Shown: one piece after another, positions 1 to 11,942 of the stretch | Position numbering within the stretch: the first letter of the stretch is position 1 | How the letters are laid out: each line of letters opens with the position of its first letter | Source: Accumulibacter appositus | GTDB lineage: Bacteria; Pseudomonadota; Gammaproteobacteria; Burkholderiales; Rhodocyclaceae | Strand: one strand, 5' to 3' | NCBI RefSeq assembly: GCF_035440685.1 | Contig: NZ_DAORMW010000024.1 | Length of the DNA stretch: 64,000 nt | Notes under the pieces: generated by a model | Databases searched by the model: none | What the model was told of the DNA's origin: nothing | Seen by the model: only the letters and a program-made list of their open reading frames with translations | Translations under genes and position numbers: made by a program

Positions 1-1575
1 CTGGGCGAGTGGCTGGCCGCCAGAGTGGGCCTCGAATACCACCATATCGATCCCCTGAAAGTCGATTTCACGGCGGTCACCGAAGTCATGTCGAGTGCCT
101 ATGCGACGCGCTTCGGCATCCTGCCGGTGAAGGTGACGACGCGCGAAGTGCTGGTGGCGACGACGCAACCCTTTCTGCGCGACTGGGAGAAGGAGATCCG
201 GTCGATCGTCAAGAAAGACATTCGCCGCGTGCTGGCCAATCCGGTCGACGTCGCGCGCTATCTGATCGAGTTCTACAATCTCGCCCGCTCGGTCAAGAAA
301 GCCGCCCAGATCGGCGGCCAGGGCGGCAATCTGTCGTCGTTCGAGCAACTGGTCGAACTCGGCCGGACCAATCGCCAGTTCGACGCCAACGATCAACACA
401 TCGTCAATATCGTCGACTGGCTCTGGCAGTACGCTTTCGAACAGCGTGCCAGCGACATCCACATCGAACCGCGGCGCGAAATCGGCATCGTTCGTTTCCG
501 CATCGACGGCATGCTGCATCAGGTGTACCAGATCCCGATGAGCGTCATGGCGGCAATGATCAACCGGGTGAAGATTCTCGGGCGCATGGACGTCGTCGAG
601 AAGCGCCGCCCGCAGGATGGCCGCATCAAGACGCGCACCGCCGACGGCCAGGAAGCCGAACTGCGCTTGTCGACGCTGCCGACGGCTTTCGGCGAGAAGC
701 TGGTGATGCGTATTTTCGACCCGGAAGTGCTGGTCCGCGATTTCACCGAACTCGGCTTCACCGACGACGATCAGGCGCGCTGGAAAACGATGTCCGAGCG
801 GCCCAACGGAATCATCCTCGTCACCGGCCCGACCGGTTCGGGAAAAACGACGACGCTCTACTCGACGCTCAAGCAACTGGCGACGCCGGCGGTCAATGTG
901 TGCACCATCGAAGACCCGATCGAGATGGTCGAGCCGGCGTTCAACCAGCTGCAGGTGCAGAACGTCATCGACCTCGGTTTCGCGCAGGGCGTCAGGGCGC
1001 TGATGCGCCAGGACCCGGACATCATCATGATCGGCGAAATCCGCGATCTGGAAACCGCCGAAGTGGCGATCCAGGCGGCGCTGACCGGCCACCTCGTGCT
1101 GTCCACCCTGCACACCAACGACGCGCCGGCGGCGATCACCCGCATGCTCGACCTCGGCATCCCCTCGTACCTGCTCAGCGCCACCGTGCTCGGGGTCATG
1201 GCGCAGCGCCTGGTGCGCATCCTCTGTCCGCATTGCAAGCAGGAGCACGCGGCGAATGCCGTCGAGGAGAGCATGTGGGACCAGCTGGTCGCGCCCTGGA
1301 AAGCCAACCGTCCGGAGCGTTTCTACCGCTCGGTCGGCTGCCTCGAATGCCGCATGACCGGCTTCCTCGGGCGCGTCGGCCTGTACGAGATTCTCATGCT
1401 CTCGTCCGACGTCAAGCTGGCGATCAGCGAAAACAAGGATATTGCCAAGATTCGCGAGCTCGCTTTCCGTGAAGGCATGAAGCCCCTGCGCATCGCGGGA
1501 GCGATGAAAGTCGCCGCCGGGGTGACCACGCTGGGCGAAATCTTCAAGGTTGCGCCGCCGATCGAGCACGCCTGA
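1..1575 (+). CDS. GspE/PilB-type secretion ATPase, 5' end cut by the window
   Basis: This is a hexameric ATPase of the GspE/PulE/PilB family, which powers type II secretion or type IV pilus assembly at the inner membrane. The frame is open from base 1 and the first codons already look like conserved N-terminal domain, so the true start lies upstream; GTG at 25 is only the first start codon inside the window. Numbered from that GTG, the Walker A motif GPTGSGKT is at about residues 268-275, followed by the Asp box, the Walker B segment DIIMIGEIRD and the His box STLHTND. Two CxxC pairs (CPHC and CLEC) form the zinc-binding element near the C-terminus. The C-terminal half is complete. No other secretion or pilus gene is in view, so pilus versus secretion cannot be decided. 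Confidence 0.9.
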   Translation: MGEWLAARVGLEYHHIDPLKVDFTAVTEVMSSAYATRFGILPVKVTTREVLVATTQPFLRDWEKEIRSIVKKDIRRVLANPVDVARYLIEFYNLARSVKKAAQIGGQGGNLSSFEQLVELGRTNRQFDANDQHIVNIVDWLWQYAFEQRASDIHIEPRREIGIVRFRIDGMLHQVYQIPMSVMAAMINRVKILGRMDVVEKRRPQDGRIKTRTADGQEAELRLSTLPTAFGEKLVMRIFDPEVLVRDFTELGFTDDDQARWKTMSERPNGIILVTGPTGSGKTTTLYSTLKQLATPAVNVCTIEDPIEMVEPAFNQLQVQNVIDLGFAQGVRALMRQDPDIIMIGEIRDLETAEVAIQAALTGHLVLSTLHTNDAPAAITRMLDLGIPSYLLSATVLGVMAQRLVRILCPHCKQEHAANAVEESMWDQLVAPWKANRPERFYRSVGCLECRMTGFLGRVGLYEILMLSSDVKLAISENKDIAKIRELAFREGMKPLRIAGAMKVAAGVTTLGEIFKVAPPIEHA

Positions 1576-1797
1576 AAAGGTGCTGGCAGCGCGTCGCGTT
1601 CTTCACCTGACGTTCAGCAAGCTCTTCGCGTAGTCGATGCGGCGGAGAAGTCGTGCGCGGGTGGAACTGGATTGCCACGTCGGCTGCGCCTCCTCGCAAC
1701 GACGAGTCGGTTGGCGTGGGGCTGCCGTGTTTCCACGCAAGCTTCAGCAGCGCAGACGCGAACGCAATGTGCCAGCCGTGCCGCCCTCGCCGCTCGC

Positions 1798-3021
1798 TCA
1801 ACCCTTGACGCAGACCACCTGGTGCAGGGTGTGCACGACCTCGACCAGTGAGCGCTGGGCGTGCATCACCGCGTCGATGTCCTTGTAGGCCAGCGGAATC
1901 TCGTCGATCACCGCCTTGTCCTTGCGGCATTCGACGTGCGCCGTGGCGCGCTCCTGGTCGGCGACGGTGAATCGCCGCCGCGCCTCGTTGCGGCTCATCA
2001 CGCGTCCGGCGCCGTGGCTGCACGAGGAGAAGGCTTCCGCGTTGCCGAGGCCACGAACGATGTAGCTGCGTGCGCCCATCGAGCCGGGGATGATTCCCAG
2101 CTCGCCCTTGCGCGCCGAGAGCGCACCCTTGCGGGTGACGAAGACCTCGCTGCCGAAGTGCTGCTCGCGCTGGACATAATTGTGGTGGCAATTCACCGCT
2201 TCGGCGTCGACGCTGAACGGCTTGCCGATCACCCGGCGGGCCGCGGCGACGAGCTGGCCCATCATCGCCACGCGGTTGCAGCGCGCATACTCCTGCGCCC
2301 AGCCGACCGCTTCCAGGTAATCGGCAAAGTGCCGGCTGCCTTCCTCGAGGTAGGCCAGGTCGCGGTCGGGCAGATTGGCCAGGTGCTGGCGCATGTCGGC
2401 CTGCGCCAGCGCGATGAACGTGCTGCCGATGGCGTTGCCGACGCCGCGCGAACCCGAGTGGAGCATGAACCAGACGCGCTCGGCCTCGTCGAGGCAGACC
2501 TCGATGAAATGGTTGCCGGAGCCGAGCGTTCCCAGGTGCTGGTGGTGGTTCGTGTCCTGCAGCCGCGGGTATTTCCCGACGATGCGCCTGAAGCCGGGCA
2601 ACAGGCCGGCCCACAGGGCGTCGACCGCGGCTGGCGGGAGTCGCGAGCCCTGCCAGCTACCCTCGTCGCGCTTGCCGCGGCCGAGCGTGCGCCCGTGCGG
2701 CACCGCGGCTTCGATCGCCGAGCGCAGTCCGCGCAGGCAGTCGGGCAGGTCGGCGGCGTTCAGCGTGCTGCGCGTGGCGATCATGCCGCAGCCGATGTCG
2801 ACGCCGACCGCCGCCGGAATGATCGCCCCGCGCGTCGGAATGACGCTGCCGATCGTCGATCCCTTGCCGAGATGCACATCGGGCATCACTGCCAGGTGGT
2901 GGAAAATGAACGGCAGGCGGGCCGTATTGAGCAGCTGCTCGCGCGCCGCCGCCTCGACCGGAACGCCCTCGGTCCACATCCAGATCGGTCTGCCGTTGGC
3001 GACCGCGACCACCTCGGGCAT
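1798..3021 (-). CDS. rtcB: RtcB-type RNA-splicing ligase
   Basis: GTP/Mn-dependent ligase that joins RNA 2',3'-cyclic phosphate or 3'-phosphate ends to 5'-OH ends; in bacteria it is linked to RNA repair. The 407-residue length matches E. coli RtcB (408). Metal-site residues D75 and C78 lie in VDIGCGM. Further conserved stretches are GSGNHFIE, SGSRGVGN and NCHHNY. The histidine that takes GMP is H336 in CSHGAGR. An in-frame ATG lies 21 bases upstream, but a GGGAG ribosome-binding sequence sits at the right distance before the ATG at 3021, so the shorter start is preferred. No archease or rtcA/rtcR gene is adjacent. It ends tail-to-tail with the secretion ATPase; the 222 bases between show no clear feature. 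Confidence 0.93.
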   Translation of the reverse strand: MPEVVAVANGRPIWMWTEGVPVEAAAREQLLNTARLPFIFHHLAVMPDVHLGKGSTIGSVIPTRGAIIPAAVGVDIGCGMIATRSTLNAADLPDCLRGLRSAIEAAVPHGRTLGRGKRDEGSWQGSRLPPAAVDALWAGLLPGFRRIVGKYPRLQDTNHHQHLGTLGSGNHFIEVCLDEAERVWFMLHSGSRGVGNAIGSTFIALAQADMRQHLANLPDRDLAYLEEGSRHFADYLEAVGWAQEYARCNRVAMMGQLVAAARRVIGKPFSVDAEAVNCHHNYVQREQHFGSEVFVTRKGALSARKGELGIIPGSMGARSYIVRGLGNAEAFSSCSHGAGRVMSRNEARRRFTVADQERATAHVECRKDKAVIDEIPLAYKDIDAVMHAQRSLVEVVHTLHQVVCVKG

Positions 3022-3059
3022 GGCCGTCTCCCTGCCCGCCATCGGTCTCAGCCTGCGAC

Positions 3060-5984
<2,925 letters not shown>

Positions 5985-6442
5985 GCTTGCCGCAGCCGGC
6001 CGAAAATCGGCGGGCGCCGCCCTACGACAGGCGGGCGCCGCTCACTGGATGGTGTCAGCACGTCGGTGGTGCGCAGCCTGTCTGTCGTCCGCATCTTCCT
6101 GCGCTCTCCTGAACGTCGCCATTGCAGCCGTGCACTCTAGCAGAGAGCCTGCTGCGGGTCATCGCCGAGTCCGCCGGGCAGCGTTCCGGCGAGCAATCCG
6201 ACCGGGCGCCGCTGGCCGGGCTGTATTCCGGTGCTCGGGGATGGTCTTTTTGATTCGCTGGCCGTATGCTAAGGCGTGCAGCAAACTACCGCAGCTCGAG
6301 AGCGACATTCCTGCCGTCGTTCCTGGCGCTGGCCGGTTTCGCTGGTGCCGAAGTCCCCGAAGTCCCCGAAGTCCCCGAAGTCCCCGAAGTCCCCGAAGTC
6401 CCCGAAGTCCCCGAAGTGCCGACCGGGAAATAACGGAAAAAT
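5985..6442. other. Intergenic region between two divergent kinase genes
   Basis: These 458 bases separate two divergently transcribed sensor-kinase genes and should hold both promoters. Two near copies of GGCGGGCGCCG lie near 6009 and 6029. The right end carries the 9-bp tandem array listed separately. No convincing gene was found; frames across it either run into the repeat or are low-complexity. No confident -10/-35 pair could be chosen. Confidence 0.6.
6348..6419. repeat. 9-bp tandem repeat, seven perfect copies plus one altered
   Basis: The unit CCGAAGTCC is repeated seven times without a mismatch from 6348 to 6410. An eighth copy, CCGAAGTGC, follows. The array ends 23 bases before the ATG of the 1304-residue kinase. 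A 9-bp unit keeps reading frame and helical register nearly constant, but no gene is translated through it. Because it lies just ahead of the kinase start, its length may affect transcription or the leader RNA. It is likely to vary in length among strains. Confidence 0.95.
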
Positions 6443-9400
6443 ATGACCGAGCGTAGCGCGCCTCACGCGGCATCTCAACTCGTCCCAGCTGCTGGTGAGG
6501 GGGTGCGCGAATGGCAAGCGGCTCCGCGTTTCATTCGCTACCTCATTGTCGGCATCGTCGGCATCAATGTGCTGGTGGCCGTTGCGCTGGCCTATGTCTT
6601 CGCGGACTCGCGGCGCAGCGAGGAGCTGAGGTTCAGGGAGGAGGCGGCGAACCTCGCGCGCTTGATCAGCAAGGATATTGACAGCCAGTACGCCAGGATC
6701 GACCTCAGCCTGCGGGCGGTCGCCGACGAGTATGCCAATCAGCTGGCCATGGGGGGGCTGTACTTCGAGCGCTGGATGGAACGTGTCCGCCAGCGCCATC
6801 CGGCAGTGTCCTTCATGCGCATCAGCGATGCCGCCGGCAATATCGTTTACTCGCCAGACGGCCAGGCCGCAGCAAGGATCAATATTGCCGACAGGGACTA
6901 TTTCACTCGTTTGCGTGCAGATCCGCAGGCCGGGCTGCAGATCACGCCACCCCTGCTCGGCCGGACCACCGGCACGCGGCTGATCATCCTGGTGCGCCGT
7001 CTCGGAGCGGCGGACGAACACTTCCATGGTGTGGTGTTGGCATCGATCCCCATCGCTCGCTTGCAGGACATGCTGGCTGGCCTTTTGCCGCGCGCGGACA
7101 GCTACGTCGGGCTGATCGACGCGCAGTACCGCTGGGTCGCCGCGCAGCCCGCGACCGCAGGCCAGCAGCCATCCTTAGCTGCGCTGCGCGACGCGGCCGC
7201 ACGTTCGCCAGAGAGTGGTCTCTTCCACAGCCATGGCGACGATGGCGAGCGACTGGTCGCCTACAAGCGCAGTGAAGCGTTCGGCTTCTATACCGTTGTC
7301 GGGCTGCCGGCTGGCGTACTGCTCGCCGATTGGCGCAAGACAGCCGCCGCCGGTGCTGCCGGTATGGCGCTGTTCGCCTTGCTGACCACGCTGCTCGGCT
7401 GGCTACTCTGCCGCAGCTGGAAGCAGCAGTCGGCGACAACGGCGAGACTGATCGAACGCGATGAATGGGTCCGGCAGGCACAGCAGGTCGCTGGTCTGGC
7501 GCTTTTCTCCTACGATATCGAGAGCCAGCGCTTTGCCGTCAGCGATGCCTTGTACGCTATTTCCGGTACCGACAGCGAATACCCGCATACCTGGCCGGGC
7601 TGGCTGGCGCTGGCGCATCCCGACGACCGCCAGGCGCTCGATCTCGCTTTTCGGCGCCTCCTGCGCGGCGAGTCCGACGGGCCTGCGGTCGCGTACCGAA
7701 TCGTCCGCCCTGCCGACGGCAGCCTGCGCTGGGTGAAAAGCGTTGCCCATCTGGTCAGCGCGCCGGACGCTACCCGGCAGACGCTTAGCGGCGTGGTTCT
7801 CGACATCAGCGCCGAGAAGCGCCAGGAGGATGTGCTGGCGAAGAGCGAGCAACTGTTTCGTAGCGTATTCGAGAACTCGATGATCGGCATGGCGACGACA
7901 TCGCTGGAAAAGGGCTGGCTGAAGATCAATCAGACGCTATGCGACATTCTTGGCTATGAGCACCACGAACTGCTCCGCATGACCTGGGCAGATCTCACCC
8001 ACCCTGACGATCTGGCCGCTGACGTGGCGTCCTTCAACCGCGTACTGGCCGGCGAAATCGATGCCTATGAGCTCGACAAGCGCTTCATTCGCAAAAGCGG
8101 TGAGATTGTCGATGCGTACATTGCGGCGCGGGCCATTCGTCGCTCCGACCACTCGATCGACCACTTCGTCGCCCTGGTGCAGGACATCACGCCGCGCAAG
8201 CGCGCGGAGGACCTGTTGCGGGCCAGCGAAGCCGACCTCAGCGCGGCGCTCGACCAGGCTGCCGTCGGCATTGCCTTTGTGGCTCCCGACGGGCACTGGC
8301 TGCGCGTGAACGAGCGCTTGTGCCAGCTGGTCGGCTACGCGCAGGCGGAGCTCCTCACCCTGACTTTCCAGGACATCACCCATCCGGACGACCTCGAGCT
8401 CGACCTGGCGCAGCTCGCGCGCCTGGCGAGCGGGCAAATCGACAGCTATACCCTGGAGAAGCGCTATTTCCGAAAGGACGGTCGCTGCGTCTGGATAAAT
8501 CTCAGTGTTTCACTGATACGCAACGGCGACGGTACGCCGCACCATTTCGTCTCGATCATCGAAGATATCGATGCGCGCAAGACTGCCGAACGTGATCTCG
8601 CTCGCTCGCGCGAAATCCTCAAGAATTTTCTCGACCATCTCCCCGGGATGGCCTATGTCAAGGATCAGGACTTGCGAGTCCTGCATGCCAATCGCGGTGT
8701 CGCCGAGTTCTTGAATCTGGACCCGGAGCAGGTGGTCGGGCGCAGTAACGCCGAGTTGTTCCCCGGCGAACTCGGCGACAAGATCAGCCGCGATGATCGG
8801 CGCGTGCTCGCTTCCGGCCAGACCGAATACCTGGAGGAAGCCTACGCCGGGGGCTTCTACCAGACGACCAGGTTTGTCGTCTCGCAGGGCGATCACTCGT
8901 CGCTGCTCGGGGGCATCACGCTGGACATCACGCGTCGCCATCAGCTCGAAGAGCGGGCGCGTGCGCTACTCGAAATCAATGACCTCGGGCGCAAGCTGGG
9001 GGAGAAGGAATTGCTGGCTGCCTGCCTGGAGATGGCCGAAAAGATGACCGCCAGTGGCATTGGCTTCCTGCACTTCGTGAACGACGATCAGCAGACGATC
9101 GAGTTATCGACCTGGACCGCTGGCGCGCTCAAGGGTTGCCGCGCGATGTTCGACAATCACTATCCGATCAAGGAGGCCGGCATCTGGGCCGATTGTTGCC
9201 GCCAGCGGCTTGCGGTGTGTTTCAACGACTACGGCGAGTACGAGGCCAAGCGCGGCCTGCCCGAGGGTCACGCGCCGCTGCAGCGCTTGATCTCGGTGCC
9301 GGTGATCGAGGAGGGCAGGGTACGCATGGTCGTCGGCGTCGGCAACAAGGCAGCCGCCTACGACGACTTTGACGTCGAGACGGTGCAATTGGTCGGCAAC

Positions 9401-10357
9401 GAAGTCTGGAGTATCAGGCGTCGCGCGCAGGCCGAGGCGGCGCTGGCCCAGCGCCTCGCCGAAGTGACCGAACTCAACGGCAAGCTCGAAGACGCCCATC
9501 TGCAACTCCTGCAGTCGGAAAAAATGTCGGCGATCGGCCAGCTCGCGGCGGGCGTCGCGCACGAACTCAACAACCCGATCGGCTTCGTGCACTCCAACCT
9601 CGGCACCCTCGGCGAGTACGTCGAAGACCTGCTGGCCATCGATGCGGCCTTTGCCCGTGTCGAGGCGCAGCTGCCGGCGCTGGCCGGCTCCGGCGCCTTT
9701 GACGAAGTCCGCCGCCTGAAGGCGGCGCGGGATCACTCGTATGTCGTCGAAGATCTGCCGAAGCTGATCCGCGAGAGCAAGGAGGGCCTCGAACGGGTGC
9801 GCAGGATCGTCCTCGACCTGCGCGATTTCTCGCGCGTCGGCGAAAGCGAATGGCAGTGGACCGATCTCGAAAAAGGCCTCGAAAGCACGATCAACATCGT
9901 CTGGAATGAACTCAAGTACAAGGCCGAGGTGGAGCGCCAGTACACGCCGCTACCGCCGATCCACTGCCTGGCCTCGCAGCTCAACCAGGTGTTCATGAAC
10001 CTGCTGGTCAATGCCGCGCAGGCCATTGAAACGCGTGGCAGAATCGTCATTCGCACCGGCACGGGCACCGACGCCGACGCCGCTTCCACGGACGCTGCGA
10101 GCGCTGTCGATGTGGTCTGGGTTGAAATCGAAGACAGCGGCTGCGGCATGTCGCCGGAGGTGCAGAAGCGCCTCTTCGAACCGTTCTTCACCACCAAGCC
10201 GGTCGGCAAAGGGACCGGGCTGGGCTTGTCGATCGCCTTCGCGATCATCGCCAGGCATCATGGGCGCTTCGCTGTGCGCTCGGAAATCGGTCACGGCACG
10301 ACTTTCCGGATTACCCTGCCGATCGACCCCAGCCAAGCCGCAACAGGGACCGAGTGA
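6443..10357 (+). CDS. Large membrane sensor histidine kinase: Cache-like, four PAS, GAF
   Basis: 1304-residue kinase. TM helices at about residues 30-55 and 298-322 enclose a periplasmic region of Cache type (inferred from size, position and the segment ISDAAGNIVYSPDG). PAS domains follow at about 340-455, 464-575, 590-715 and 718-835. A GAF domain (about 845-992) resembles the GAF found next to PAS in phytochrome-related kinases but lacks an obvious chromophore cysteine. Then come a short coiled coil, phosphoacceptor H1040 in GVAHELNNP, and an ATPase domain ending with FEPFFTTK and GTGLGLS. Upstream is weak for ribosome binding (CGGGAA) and contains the 9-bp array. The next gene, a hemerythrin kinase, begins 46 bases after the stop, so the two may be co-transcribed. 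Confidence 0.92.
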   Translation: MTERSAPHAASQLVPAAGEGVREWQAAPRFIRYLIVGIVGINVLVAVALAYVFADSRRSEELRFREEAANLARLISKDIDSQYARIDLSLRAVADEYANQLAMGGLYFERWMERVRQRHPAVSFMRISDAAGNIVYSPDGQAAARINIADRDYFTRLRADPQAGLQITPPLLGRTTGTRLIILVRRLGAADEHFHGVVLASIPIARLQDMLAGLLPRADSYVGLIDAQYRWVAAQPATAGQQPSLAALRDAAARSPESGLFHSHGDDGERLVAYKRSEAFGFYTVVGLPAGVLLADWRKTAAAGAAGMALFALLTTLLGWLLCRSWKQQSATTARLIERDEWVRQAQQVAGLALFSYDIESQRFAVSDALYAISGTDSEYPHTWPGWLALAHPDDRQALDLAFRRLLRGESDGPAVAYRIVRPADGSLRWVKSVAHLVSAPDATRQTLSGVVLDISAEKRQEDVLAKSEQLFRSVFENSMIGMATTSLEKGWLKINQTLCDILGYEHHELLRMTWADLTHPDDLAADVASFNRVLAGEIDAYELDKRFIRKSGEIVDAYIAARAIRRSDHSIDHFVALVQDITPRKRAEDLLRASEADLSAALDQAAVGIAFVAPDGHWLRVNERLCQLVGYAQAELLTLTFQDITHPDDLELDLAQLARLASGQIDSYTLEKRYFRKDGRCVWINLSVSLIRNGDGTPHHFVSIIEDIDARKTAERDLARSREILKNFLDHLPGMAYVKDQDLRVLHANRGVAEFLNLDPEQVVGRSNAELFPGELGDKISRDDRRVLASGQTEYLEEAYAGGFYQTTRFVVSQGDHSSLLGGITLDITRRHQLEERARALLEINDLGRKLGEKELLAACLEMAEKMTASGIGFLHFVNDDQQTIELSTWTAGALKGCRAMFDNHYPIKEAGIWADCCRQRLAVCFNDYGEYEAKRGLPEGHAPLQRLISVPVIEEGRVRMVVGVGNKAAAYDDFDVETVQLVGNEVWSIRRRAQAEAALAQRLAEVTELNGKLEDAHLQLLQSEKMSAIGQLAAGVAHELNNPIGFVHSNLGTLGEYVEDLLAIDAAFARVEAQLPALAGSGAFDEVRRLKAARDHSYVVEDLPKLIRESKEGLERVRRIVLDLRDFSRVGESEWQWTDLEKGLESTINIVWNELKYKAEVERQYTPLPPIHCLASQLNQVFMNLLVNAAQAIETRGRIVIRTGTGTDADAASTDAASAVDVVWVEIEDSGCGMSPEVQKRLFEPFFTTKPVGKGTGLGLSIAFAIIARHHGRFAVRSEIGHGTTFRITLPIDPSQAATGTE

Positions 10358-10403
10358 TGACCCCAGCAAGCTCACGCCAGCAGGCGCAGAAGAGAGACAG
10401 GCC

Positions 10404-11942
10404 ATGACCTTCATGAACTGGAGCCGGCATTTCGTGACCGGCATCGAAGTCGTCGATCGCGAGCATCGGCGTCTGGTCGATCTGATCAACGAGGCCGCAC
10501 CGCTGCTCTCGCGTAGCGAACCGGTCCTGGCCGCTGACCTTGAAGAGCTGCTCGATCAGCTCTCGACCTACGCGCAGACGCATTTTCGCGACGAGGAACG
10601 GCTGATGGGCGCGGCCGGCATGGACCCTGCGTGCGTCGCCCAGCAGGTGCTGGCGCATCGCGCCTTCGTCGAAGAGCTGGCCACGATGCGTCAGGAAGTC
10701 GACGCCAATGGAGAACTCGACGGGCGCCTGCTGTTGCGCTTCCTGGCCAACTGGCTGAGCTTCCACATGCTGGCCGACGATCAAGTGATGGCCAGGCAGC
10801 TGGTGCTGATCGGCGAAGGTCATAGCGCCGCCGAAGCGGCGGCGCGGGTGCGGGAAGCGAAGGAGGACACACCACAGGCGGTGCTCACCGAGGCCTTGAT
10901 CGATCTCTACGGGGTTGTCACGGTGCGCAACCGCACGCTGCAAACGAGCAACGCGCAGCTGCGGGCCGCACGCCGGGAGTTGGCCGAGCTCAACGCCGAC
11001 CTCGAAACGCAGATCGAAGCGCGCACCCGCGAACTGACGCAAACCAACCACGAGCTGTTGCGCGAGCAGGCTGAACTGCAGCAGGCGATGGAAGCCATCG
11101 AGCGCACGCAGAGTCAGTTGTTGCAGTCCGAGAAAATGGCGGCCGTCGGCCAGCTCGCTGCCGGCGTAGCGCACGAGATCAACAACCCGATCGGCTTCGT
11201 CAGTTCGAATCTCGGTTCGCTGCGGACCTACGTCGATGCGCTGCTGGCGCTCATCGACGTCAGCGCAGCGGCGCTTGCCGCCTTGCCGGCCGATCATCCG
11301 GCGCGACTGGCTGTCGAAGGGGCCTGGCAGGAGGCTGAAGTGGACTTCCTGCGCGAGGACATCCCGTCCCTGATCGGCGAGTCGGCGGAAGGCTTGGCAC
11401 GGGTGCGCAAGATCGTCGCCGACCTCAAGGATTTTTCGCACGCCGATGAAGGCGCGTGGCAGGAGGCCGACCTCAATAGCGGCCTGGAGAGTACCCTGAA
11501 CGTGATCTGGAACGAACTCAAGTACAAGGCCAAGGTGGTGCGCGAACTTGGCGAGTTGCCGGCCGTGCGTTGTATTCCGGCGCAGCTCAACCAGGTGTTC
11601 ATGAACCTGCTGGTCAATGCCGGGCAGGCCATCGAGAAGGAGGGGACGATTACCCTGCGCAGCGGCTACGAAGCCCAGGAGGTGTGGGTCGAGATCGAGG
11701 ACAGCGGTGGCGGCATGCCGCCCGAAGTTCAAAAACGCATCTTCGAGCCCTTTTTCACCACCAAAGCGGTCGGCAAGGGGACCGGTCTCGGTTTGCCGAT
11801 CTCCTGGGAGATCATCCAGCGCCACGCCGGAACGATCAGCGTGGACAGCGAGCCGGGGCGGGGCACTTGCTTTTGCATTCGTCTGCCGGTCGCCGGGCCG
11901 CCGCCGCTTGATCCGCCGCTTCACACCGAGGTCAGCTCTTGA
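10404..11942 (+). CDS. Hemerythrin-domain histidine kinase
   Basis: 512-residue soluble kinase. Residues 1-135 are a bacteriohemerythrin domain, normally a diiron site that binds O2 or NO. Visible ligands are H21, H60, E64, H85, H121 and D126; the remaining expected His, four residues before H85, is Q81. A linker and long coiled coil (about 175-230) lead to H257 in GVAHEINNP and an ATPase domain. No membrane segment is present. ATG 10404 is chosen because it follows AGAGAGA and begins the hemerythrin fold exactly; the frame is open further upstream but overlaps the preceding kinase. The stop overlaps the TTG start of the next gene (TTGA), implying coupled translation with an EAL-REC protein that is its probable phosphorylation target. 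Confidence 0.92.
   Translation: MTFMNWSRHFVTGIEVVDREHRRLVDLINEAAPLLSRSEPVLAADLEELLDQLSTYAQTHFRDEERLMGAAGMDPACVAQQVLAHRAFVEELATMRQEVDANGELDGRLLLRFLANWLSFHMLADDQVMARQLVLIGEGHSAAEAAARVREAKEDTPQAVLTEALIDLYGVVTVRNRTLQTSNAQLRAARRELAELNADLETQIEARTRELTQTNHELLREQAELQQAMEAIERTQSQLLQSEKMAAVGQLAAGVAHEINNPIGFVSSNLGSLRTYVDALLALIDVSAAALAALPADHPARLAVEGAWQEAEVDFLREDIPSLIGESAEGLARVRKIVADLKDFSHADEGAWQEADLNSGLESTLNVIWNELKYKAKVVRELGELPAVRCIPAQLNQVFMNLLVNAGQAIEKEGTITLRSGYEAQEVWVEIEDSGGGMPPEVQKRIFEPFFTTKAVGKGTGLGLPISWEIIQRHAGTISVDSEPGRGTCFCIRLPVAGPPPLDPPLHTEVSS

Noticed and set aside
9..1472. A 487-codon frame overlapping the secretion ATPase
   Set aside because: Same DNA in another frame; Arg-rich composition without motifs, while the ATPase frame has all family motifs.
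1576..1797. A gene between the secretion ATPase and rtcB
   Set aside because: Open frames here lack start signals and composition of real genes; the two flanking genes converge.
6348..6419. Tandem array as a CRISPR
   Set aside because: The unit is 9 bp with no spacers and there are no cas genes nearby.
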